NCBI GenBank assembly: GCA_938039765.1
Contig: CALHTV010000028.1
Location: 1-5,148 of the forward strand
Reading direction: 5' to 3'
Length of the DNA stretch: 5,148 nucleotides
Source: an uncultured Dictyoglomus sp.
GTDB lineage: Bacteria > Dictyoglomota > Dictyoglomia > Dictyoglomales > Dictyoglomaceae
The position numbers were made by a program, and so were the translations under genes. The number at the start of each line of letters is the position of its first letter. Positions within the stretch are counted from its first letter, which is position 1. The notes beneath the pieces are model-generated. The model was not told where the DNA came from, did no database searches, and worked only from the letters and a program-made list of their open reading frames with translations. This document shows, in pieces, positions 1 through 5,148 of this stretch.

Positions 1-947
1 TTGAAGTCCTTAAAGAAAAGAAAACAAAAGAGATATATATTGGAGATACCCCTGGAAGTTTCTCTACTAATGTAGAATACCTTTATGAAGTTACTGGCAT
101 GAAAAAGGTGGCTGAAAAAACAGGAGCAAAACTTATTAACCTTTACCAAAATGGAGTTATAAACATTCCCGGAAATAGTATAGTAAGCTCTATACCTATT
201 GTTAAATTCGCTAAAGAGGTAGATTATATCATTAATGTCCCTAAATTAAAAACTCATACCTTTATGTTAATGACCTGTGCAATAAAAAACCTTTTTGGAC
301 TTGTTCCTGGTACAAACAAATCAAAAATGCATGCCATCGCTATAAATCCCAAAAGTTTTGCAGAGATATTGGTAAGCATATTCAAAGAATTAAATCCTGT
401 AGTTAATATCGTAGATGGAATTTTAGGAATGGAAGGAGAAGGACCTTCTGCGGGAACCCCTCGAAAATTTGGGAAAATTATCATAGGAGTTGATCCTGTA
501 GCAGTGGATGCAATTTCAAGTATTATCTTAGGGTATAAACCTGAAGAAATCTATACCAATGTTTTAGCATATGAAAAGGGACTTGGGGAGATGAATATAG
601 AAAAAATCGAAATTATAGGGGAAGAAAAAGAAAAATTATACGCCACCGATGTAAAAAGAATTAAAAATCTTTACTCCCTCACTCAAAGAACTCCTAAATT
701 TATTAATAAAATTGCCCCAAAACTATATCAAAAACTTTTAAACCAATATCCTGTAATTTTAGAAGAAAAATGTATAAAATGTAGAATATGTGAAAAATCA
801 TGTCCCAATAGAGCTATTTCTTCATTAAACAACAAGATGACTATAGATTATGATAAATGTATATCTTGCTTCTGCTGTCATGAATTATGTCCCCAAAAGG
901 CTATAGAAATTAGAAAAAGAGGACTTGCAAAATTTTTATTTAAATAA
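1..947 (+). CDS. DUF362 protein with C-terminal double [4Fe-4S] ferredoxin domain (5' end outside window)
   Basis: Partial gene. The first complete codon in frame is at position 3, and 32 open codons precede the ATG at 99. They encode a conserved-looking DUF362 stretch (IYIGDTPGS, then YEVTGMKKVA), so the ATG at 99 is internal and the true start is upstream of the window. About 314 residues are visible. The first two thirds show DUF362 hallmarks: NVPKLKTH, IKNLFGLVPG, NIVDGILGMEGEGP and GVDPVAVDAI. The C-terminus carries two C-x2-C-x2-C-x3-C-P motifs, with Cys codons at 771, 780, 789, 801 and at 858, 867, 876, 888. This predicts two [4Fe-4S] clusters, as in bacterial 2[4Fe-4S] ferredoxins. 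An additional Cys (codon 873) lies inside the second motif. There are no membrane segments, so it is probably a cytoplasmic electron-transfer or redox protein. The biochemical role of DUF362 is, to my knowledge, not settled, and I assign none. The gene ends in TAA, one base from the convergent permease gene. Confidence 0.93.
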   Translation, partial: EVLKEKKTKEIYIGDTPGSFSTNVEYLYEVTGMKKVAEKTGAKLINLYQNGVINIPGNSIVSSIPIVKFAKEVDYIINVPKLKTHTFMLMTCAIKNLFGLVPGTNKSKMHAIAINPKSFAEILVSIFKELNPVVNIVDGILGMEGEGPSAGTPRKFGKIIIGVDPVAVDAISSIILGYKPEEIYTNVLAYEKGLGEMNIEKIEIIGEEKEKLYATDVKRIKNLYSLTQRTPKFINKIAPKLYQKLLNQYPVILEEKCIKCRICEKSCPNRAISSLNNKMTIDYDKCISCFCCHELCPQKAIEIRKRGLAKFLFK

Positions 948-948
948 A

Positions 949-2022
949 TTATTTATCTTCTAATTGAAGAATATTTTTGCCAAATAAACTTACTAAAATA
1001 ATAAAAGCAGAGATCATAATAATAGACATAGTAAATATAAAATTAGGCGTTCCTTCTTCCACTCCTACAGATATTCTTAAAGCTTTTGCTACATAATAAA
1101 GAGGTAATATTTTTCCAAAAGTTTTTAAATAGTCTGGAAGAAAATCTAAAGGAAAATATATTCCTGAGAAAAATATCATAATATTAAGTAATAAATTCCC
1201 TACATTATTTGCTGTTTGAGGCTCTTTAAATAGAGCGGTTAAAAAAATACCAAACGCCATCATACCTAATATAGAAGAAGAGAGAGAAAGAAGAAGATAT
1301 TTCCAACTTATATAAAAGGTTATGTTAAAAATAATTTGAACAAAAAATAAAACAAAAAGGGAAGAAAGTATAGAGATTAAGAAATTACCCATGACCATTC
1401 CTAAAACAAAAGAAAAGGGATTTATGGGGGAAACAGCAAACCTTTTAAGAACTTTTCTTTTTCTGTAATAACCAAAAAGAGCAATCATAGAAAATATAGA
1501 AGAAGCCACTGAAAAACTCATAATTCCAGGAATCATATATCCCAAATTAGAAACTCGAGCCTTTCCTGGATCAATAAACTCCTCTTCTATACGAATAAAT
1601 CCCTCTTCTATTCCTGCCTCTTGTAGAGAATAGGCATTTGCTATAGTATCTCCTAAGGTTCTTAAAAAGGGTTTTTGCTGGAAGCTGGAAAAGTTTATGA
1701 TTAGATTAAAAGTTTTGCCATCAAATAATATACCCGCATCTAAGGAACCTTTTAAAACTAAATTTTTCAATTCATCAGAATGCTTCACAATGGATATATT
1801 TAATCCCTCTATTCTTTCAACCACTTTAATTAAAATTTCATCATCCTTTACTATTCCAATCTTTATTGTGCTTTGCCCACTATTCATACCTCCTGATCCT
1901 CCAAAAACAAATCCAAAAATCACGGCAAAGATTATAGGGAGAATTAAAGAGAAAAAGAAAGTAAAAGTATCCCTATAAAAACTTTTAAAACGATATAAAG
2001 CAACACTTAAAAAAGCCTTCAT
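949..2022 (-). CDS. ABC-2 type exporter permease (second of two)
   Basis: This 357-residue integral membrane protein has the classic ABC-2 export layout. There is one N-terminal membrane segment (about 19-41), then a soluble region of about 120 residues (42-160) predicted to face outside. Five more hydrophobic segments follow (about 163-184, 203-232, 241-264, 272-292, 328-347). The cytoplasmic loop after the second segment reads YYRKRKVLKRFAVSPI, matching the corresponding loop of the upstream permease. FSGIYFPLDFLP precedes the last part, as is usual in the ABC2_membrane_3 group. It most likely forms a heterodimer with the neighbouring permease, energised by the ATPase encoded first in the operon. 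Its ATG overlaps the upstream stop as ATGA, and a GGAG Shine-Dalgarno lies 5 nt before it, inside the upstream gene. The substrate is unknown; drugs, ions, lipids or peptides are all possible in this family. Confidence 0.93.
   Translation of the reverse strand: MKAFLSVALYRFKSFYRDTFTFFFSLILPIIFAVIFGFVFGGSGGMNSGQSTIKIGIVKDDEILIKVVERIEGLNISIVKHSDELKNLVLKGSLDAGILFDGKTFNLIINFSSFQQKPFLRTLGDTIANAYSLQEAGIEEGFIRIEEEFIDPGKARVSNLGYMIPGIMSFSVASSIFSMIALFGYYRKRKVLKRFAVSPINPFSFVLGMVMGNFLISILSSLFVLFFVQIIFNITFYISWKYLLLSLSSSILGMMAFGIFLTALFKEPQTANNVGNLLLNIMIFFSGIYFPLDFLPDYLKTFGKILPLYYVAKALRISVGVEEGTPNFIFTMSIIMISAFIILVSLFGKNILQLEDK
956..978 (+). terminator. Possible weak intrinsic terminator of the DUF362 gene
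   Basis: TCTTC, loop TAATT, GAAGA, then ATATTTTT. This is a 5-bp stem followed by a T-rich run, starting 9 nt after the DUF362 stop and lying inside the 3' end of the convergent permease gene. Position and order are right for a terminator, but the stem is short and has only two G-C pairs, so it would be weak, especially in a thermophile. Confidence 0.3.
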
Positions 2023-3182
2023 GAGAACTCCGCCACCTTGTATTTCTTAAGAGCAATAAAAAGAAAAATTACTGTGTACAATGATGGGATCAAAATTGTT
2101 AGATAAAGAGGATAAGGAGATGGCATTATTCCAAGAGTATCTCTAATACCAGCAGCAAGATAAGTTATAGGATTAATAATAACAATCCATCTAATTATCC
2201 AAGGAACGTCAAAAACAGGGAAATATATACCCCCTAAAAATTGCAAGGGAAATTGAATAATTTGAGCAATAACAGAAGCAGAGTTAGTATTTTTAGAAAC
2301 CGAGGATACAAAAAATCCCAAAGAAGACAACACAAACATAGTTAAAAGGACATAAAAAATAAAATATAGGGATAAAGGATTTACTGTACTTTTATAAATA
2401 ACTTTCCCTACAAAGGTTATTGCTAAGATTTGAATAATAAAGAAATAAAATCTTGCGAAAAAGTAGGATAAGAAAAATTGTAAGGTAGAAATAGGTGCTA
2501 ATTGAAACCTCTTTAGAATTTTACCTTCTCTATACCAGGAAAGCTCCTGCCCAATTCCCATAAGCCCTGCAAAGAAAATTGAGACTATAACAATTCCTGG
2601 ATAAATAAAATCTACATAAGAAAAGCCTGTCTTACTTCCCACAATCTCTGTTTTTACCTGATATTCATTCACTCTCCTTATTTTTCTCGCAAATTCCAAA
2701 TTCATCCTATCAAATATGTTCTTTACTATCATACTGGCACTTTCTGAAGAAACATTATATTTCAAGGTATAAATCTTTACTAAGGGAGGAGTACTCTCTA
2801 CTCCTAACATTTTAAAGGTAAAATAAGAAAAAACCACTGTATCGAATCCTTCAGGAATTTCTATAATAAGATGAGTTTTTCCTTTTTTAAGTTCCTCCAA
2901 GAGTTTTTCGGATAATGCCCTTTCCATTAATTTCAAATTAAATATTTTCTCTTCTCCTTGACTTAGTTTTTTAAATACCTCTGAGATCATAGTAGAAAAT
3001 TCACCTGATTCCTGCTTAACAAGGTAAACATCAAAATTTATTCTTTCTACTCTTGTCATAGAAGAAAAAATGGTAATAAGCATTACCATAAGAATAATAG
3101 GAAAAGCAATAAACCAAAAAATAAATGCTTTTTCTCTTATAGCGGATTTAAAAAAATAAATAGAATTTCTCAATATATTCAT
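2019..3182 (-). CDS. ABC-2 type exporter permease (first of two)
   Basis: This 387-residue membrane protein is the partner of the next permease. The N-terminal segment (about 20-41, after the charged REK) is followed by a soluble loop of roughly 150 residues (42-190). Five further hydrophobic segments come at about 192-213, 234-258, 272-295, 303-323 and 359-378. The loop after segment two (WYREGKILKRFQLAPI) and the motif LGGIYFPVFDVP in the C-terminal half are typical of ABC-2 permeases with a large extracytoplasmic domain (ABC2_membrane_3). The start overlaps the ATPase stop as ATGA, which suggests translational coupling. The only Shine-Dalgarno-like sequence, AGGGA, is just 3 nt from the ATG. 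The two permeases share layout and motifs and look like diverged paralogues, so the transporter is probably heterodimeric in its membrane part. The substrate cannot be inferred. Confidence 0.93.
   Translation of the reverse strand: MNILRNSIYFFKSAIREKAFIFWFIAFPIILMVMLITIFSSMTRVERINFDVYLVKQESGEFSTMISEVFKKLSQGEEKIFNLKLMERALSEKLLEELKKGKTHLIIEIPEGFDTVVFSYFTFKMLGVESTPPLVKIYTLKYNVSSESASMIVKNIFDRMNLEFARKIRRVNEYQVKTEIVGSKTGFSYVDFIYPGIVIVSIFFAGLMGIGQELSWYREGKILKRFQLAPISTLQFFLSYFFARFYFFIIQILAITFVGKVIYKSTVNPLSLYFIFYVLLTMFVLSSLGFFVSSVSKNTNSASVIAQIIQFPLQFLGGIYFPVFDVPWIIRWIVIINPITYLAAGIRDTLGIMPSPYPLYLTILIPSLYTVIFLFIALKKYKVAEFS
2028..2031 (-). promoter_or_regulatory. Ribosome binding site of the second permease
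   Basis: GGAG on the minus strand lies 5 nt before the ATG at 2022, inside the last codons of the first permease gene. It is the only clear Shine-Dalgarno among the four minus-strand genes. It supports the ATGA-overlapping start and suggests direct initiation as well as coupling. Confidence 0.6.
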
Positions 3183-4111
3183 TCTTCCCTAAGCTGTCTC
3201 CCTGTAAGGGTTAAAAAAACATCTTCCAAATTTGGCTGACGAATAATCTCGTTTCTAACCCTCACAGAACATTCCCTTGCAATCTTTAAAATAGAATCTA
3301 TAGTTTCTAATACATTATTGGTTTTCACCAAAAGACGCCCATGTTTAGGATTATAAGTGTAATTTATTTCCAACTCTTTTAATTTATTTAGAAAAGACTG
3401 ACTTTCCTCTACATCTACCTCAATCACACTTTCCCCGCCTATACTCTTTATCAAATCCTCTGGAGTGCCTTCTCTTATTATTTTACCATTATCCATTATA
3501 CATACCCAATCAGCTAAAAACTCTGCCTCCTCCATATAATGTGTGGTTAAAACAATAGTCTTTCCCTGTTTTTTTAATTGCAAAAGAAGATCCCATACAC
3601 TTCTTCTTGCTTGAGGATCGAGTCCTGTGGTAGGTTCGTCAAGAAAAAGAAGGAGGGGATCATTAATTAAGGCAAGTCCAATAGCAAGCCTCTGTTTTTG
3701 TCCACCTGAGAGTTTATCTACATGGCTTTTGGCTTTATCTTTTAGATTCACAAATTCAAGAACATCATCTACCTTTAATCCTCGACTATAGAAACTTCTA
3801 AACATACTAAGGGTTTCTTTAACGGTAAGATGAGAAATAAGTTGGGTTTCTTGAAGGGCAACTCCGATGAGTTCCTTTTCTTCTCTCCCAATCTTTTTTA
3901 CCTCTTTCCCAAAGATCTTTATCTTTCCACTGTCAGGGGTCCTTAAACCTTCTATTATTTCAAGGGTAGTAGTTTTTCCAGCACCATTAGGTCCAAGTAG
4001 AGTAAATATAGAACCTTGCTTGATCTTAAAGCTTACTCCATCAACAGCTTTAACATTCCCATAAGTTTTTCTTAAATCTTCGACCTCTACAATAAATTTA
4101 TAGCTATTCAT
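3179..4111 (-). CDS. ABC transporter ATP-binding protein (ABC-2 exporter, CcmA/DrrA type)
   Basis: This is the 310-residue ATPase that powers the two downstream permeases. All ABC motifs are intact: Walker A GPNGAGKT (40-47, Lys46), Q-loop Gln87, signature LSGGQ (134-138), Walker B ending LDE (Asp158, catalytic Glu159), D-loop GLD (163-165) and H-loop His191. After the nucleotide-binding domain (about 8-225) comes an extension of about 85 residues. It ends with NLEDVFLTLTGR, the usual tail (DUF4162-like) of DrrA/CcmA-type export ATPases. The ATG at 4111 is the only standard start that fits. Going upstream in frame, a TGA (4154-4156) is reached without another ATG, GTG or TTG, and the fold begins right away (IVEVEDLRKTYG). 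No Shine-Dalgarno precedes it; an extended -10 promoter lies 7 nt upstream instead. The stop codon overlaps the permease start (ATGA). Confidence is high for the class and low for any substrate. Confidence 0.96.
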   Translation of the reverse strand: MNSYKFIVEVEDLRKTYGNVKAVDGVSFKIKQGSIFTLLGPNGAGKTTTLEIIEGLRTPDSGKIKIFGKEVKKIGREEKELIGVALQETQLISHLTVKETLSMFRSFYSRGLKVDDVLEFVNLKDKAKSHVDKLSGGQKQRLAIGLALINDPLLLFLDEPTTGLDPQARRSVWDLLLQLKKQGKTIVLTTHYMEEAEFLADWVCIMDNGKIIREGTPEDLIKSIGGESVIEVDVEESQSFLNKLKELEINYTYNPKHGRLLVKTNNVLETIDSILKIARECSVRVRNEIIRQPNLEDVFLTLTGRQLREE

Positions 4112-4118
4112 AAAGTCT

Positions 4119-4127
4119 ATTATATCA
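4119..4127 (-). promoter_or_regulatory. Extended -10 promoter of the ABC exporter operon, predicted leaderless
   Basis: Read on the minus strand, the sequence TGATATAAT is an exact match to the bacterial extended -10 consensus (TGnTATAAT). It is followed by AGACTTT and then the ATPase ATG. The usual distance from -10 to +1 puts the transcription start at about 4112-4111, at or one base before the start codon. The mRNA would therefore be leaderless, which agrees with the lack of any Shine-Dalgarno there. No good -35 hexamer is seen at 16-18 bp (AGAGTT at 17 bp). Extended -10 promoters can work without one. The upstream side is an oligo(T)/oligo(A) tract, which may bend the DNA. Confidence 0.65.
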
Positions 4128-4145
4128 TTTTTTAGGAAAAAAACT

Positions 4146-4880
4146 CTAATATATCAATTTAACCGATCTTTTTAACAAAACAACCTCTTCTTCTGATAAT
4201 TCCCTATATTCCCCAGGTTCTAAATCTTCATCTAAGATTAAAGGACCTATTCTTATTCTTTTTAAATAAATAACTTCATGATCAAGTTCTGCCATTATCT
4301 TCTTTATAATATGATATTTACCCTCGGTTATAGTTATTAAAAGTTCCGACTTCTTAACATCAGTCTTCAAAATCTTCACTTTAAAAGGCTGAGTTCGATA
4401 TTTTTCTCTCTTTAAATATATTCCTTCTTTTTCATATCTTAAAAAATCTAAATCTGATACATCCCCCTCTACAATAACAAAATATTCTTTTTCTATCTTC
4501 CATTTAGGATGGGATAATCTATGAGCCAATTGCCCATCGGTAGTTATTAAGAGAAGTCCTTCGGTATCTATATCTAATCTTCCCACCGGAAAAAGTTTGT
4601 TAATGACTGGCTCTGCTGAAAATAAATCCATTACCGTTGGATAATTCTCATCATAGGTAGCAGTAATATATCCCTTAGGTTTATTAAGCATAAAATAATA
4701 ATTATCTCTATACTTTATCTCTTGGCCATCAACTTCAATAACATCCTTTTTAGGATCAATATGAATAGAAGGATCCTCTATAGGGGTGCCGTTAATTCTA
4801 ACGGCACCCGCCTTTATTAATTTATGTACCTCTTTTCTACTTCCTAATCCCTGATTTACAAGAAATTTATCTACTCTCAT
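4146..4880 (-). CDS. rRNA pseudouridine synthase, RsuA/RluB family
   Basis: This 244-residue enzyme converts a specific uridine of ribosomal RNA to pseudouridine. An N-terminal S4 RNA-binding domain (about 1-48, MRVDKFLVNQGLGSRKEV) is followed by the catalytic domain. The family active-site motif GRLDIDTEGLLLIT begins at residue 100, with Asp103 as the predicted catalytic aspartate. NKPKGYITA (66-74), EGKYHIIKKI and LEPGEYRELSEEE near the end also fit. Length is normal. The ATG at 4880 is preferred because family members begin with MR(L/V)DKF. A TTG at 4892 would add only four residues and has no better ribosome site. The start lies inside the end of the glycoside hydrolase gene (14-nt overlap). 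No Shine-Dalgarno is visible, so translation may depend on coupling. RsuA (16S U516 in E. coli) and RluB (23S) belong to the same family, and I cannot assign the exact target; the sequence looks somewhat closer to RsuA. It ends in TAG, 34 bp before the ABC operon. Confidence 0.93.
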   Translation of the reverse strand: MRVDKFLVNQGLGSRKEVHKLIKAGAVRINGTPIEDPSIHIDPKKDVIEVDGQEIKYRDNYYFMLNKPKGYITATYDENYPTVMDLFSAEPVINKLFPVGRLDIDTEGLLLITTDGQLAHRLSHPKWKIEKEYFVIVEGDVSDLDFLRYEKEGIYLKREKYRTQPFKVKILKTDVKKSELLITITEGKYHIIKKIMAELDHEVIYLKRIRIGPLILDEDLEPGEYRELSEEEVVLLKRSVKLIY

Positions 4881-5148
4881 TATTAAAAACAAGATGATAA
4901 ACAGTAAGTGGAGGAAGTTTTAGTTCAAAGTTATTATTTGTAATATTGTTAACTTCTCCTATTCTTCTTATTTGAGGAGAGGTGTAATCAAATCCATAAA
5001 TTTCACAAGAGGTATATGTATAACTACTCATCATCTTTATCTTTGCTACTCCCTCCTTATCCCAACTTCTGTTTATTAGAATAATATGAAGTTTATTGTT
5101 ATTATCACTATGAATAGAGGCATATACAGGCATGTTTTCTACATCAGT
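4867..5148 (-). CDS. Glycoside hydrolase, C-terminal end (GH44-like beta-sandwich; 5' part outside window)
   Basis: Only the last 93 residues are present. The frame is open to the right edge, reading TDVEN before the Met at 5133, so that Met is internal. The visible pattern is VYASIHSD...KLHIILINRS, then CEIYGFDYTSPQIRRIGEV, then FELKLPPLTVYHLVF. This matches what I remember of the closing beta-sandwich domain of family GH44 cellulases/xyloglucanases, which carry YASV..., GFDKNSSQI and PPLTAYHIVL in the same order. The catalytic barrel and its glutamates are not in the window, so activity cannot be judged. The protein stops right after this domain, with no carbohydrate-binding module, dockerin or anchor at the C-terminus. 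GH5, GH30 or GH51 enzymes also end in a similar sandwich and remain possible. The stop TAA overlaps the pseudouridine synthase start by 14 nt. Confidence 0.75.
   Translation of the reverse strand, partial: TDVENMPVYASIHSDNNNKLHIILINRSWDKEGVAKIKMMSSYTYTSCEIYGFDYTSPQIRRIGEVNNITNNNFELKLPPLTVYHLVFNNESR

Noticed and set aside
99..101. ATG as the start of the DUF362 gene
   Set aside because: The frame is open to the window edge, and the 32 upstream codons encode recognisable DUF362 sequence, so this Met is internal.
1697..1978. Open frames antisense to the permease, ATPase and DUF362 genes (also 254-484 and 3867-4064)
   Set aside because: They lie wholly opposite well-supported genes, have no family resemblance, and mirror the codon structure of the real gene.
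4120..4128. Two-codon minus-strand reading frame (ATG ATA TAA) before the ATPase gene, as a possible leader peptide
   Set aside because: It overlaps the -10 element, so it would not be transcribed from the predicted promoter, and it is too short to mean anything in AT-rich DNA.
4128..4143. Oligo(T)-CCT-oligo(A) inverted repeat as a terminator after the pseudouridine synthase gene
   Set aside because: The stem would be purely A-T with a 3-nt loop and no following T run. A second possible hairpin further upstream has two G-U pairs and sits 9 nt from the T run. Neither is convincing.
4152..4157. TTGATA as a -35 box for the exporter promoter
   Set aside because: It lies 27 bp from the -10 hexamer, too far for a sigma-70 type promoter, and it is part of the pseudouridine synthase coding sequence.
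4305..4310. Plus-strand TATAAT inside the pseudouridine synthase gene as an antisense promoter
   Set aside because: It has no -35 or extended -10 context, and such hexamers occur by chance in AT-rich sequence.
4881..4892. TTG start giving a pseudouridine synthase four residues longer
   Set aside because: Family members normally begin at the MR(L/V)DKF methionine, encoded by the ATG at 4880, and the TTG has no Shine-Dalgarno.

Overview
The window is a gene-dense, AT-rich (roughly one third G+C by eye) piece of bacterial chromosome with five protein genes and almost no intergenic DNA. The proteins are rich in Lys, Glu and Ile. A GH44-type glycoside hydrolase end, a DUF362/ferredoxin protein and a two-permease ABC exporter together suggest a thermophilic, anaerobic, polysaccharide-degrading bacterium. 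Dictyoglomus is my best guess, from overall style only; a Caldicellulosiruptor- or Thermotogales-like organism is not excluded. I see no RNA genes, mobile elements, CRISPR or phage-like genes.

Layout: (1) Positions 1-947, plus strand: the 3' part of a DUF362 protein ending in two [4Fe-4S] ferredoxin motifs. Its beginning lies left of the window, and the reading frame is open to the edge. (2) Positions 949-4111, minus strand: a complete three-gene ABC-2 exporter, transcribed as ATPase, permease 1, permease 2. Both junctions are ATGA stop/start overlaps. (3) Positions 4146-4880, minus strand: an RsuA/RluB-family rRNA pseudouridine synthase. (4) Positions 4867-5148, minus strand: the last 93 codons of a glycoside hydrolase that resembles the end of GH44 enzymes. 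Its stop overlaps the synthase start by 14 nt.

The four minus-strand genes could be read in series. However, a perfect extended -10 element (TGATATAAT) sits in the 34-bp gap before the ATPase, so the exporter probably has its own promoter. That element is only 7 nt from the ATPase ATG and there is no Shine-Dalgarno sequence, so the exporter mRNA is predicted to be leaderless. This is the most testable observation in the window. The exporter operon converges on the DUF362 gene with one base between stop codons.

The exporter's substrate cannot be told from sequence, and there is no obvious functional link between the hydrolase, the pseudouridine synthase, the exporter and the Fe-S protein. I did not find a convincing new biological system here. 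There is no intergenic stretch over 300 bases; the longest is 34 bp.
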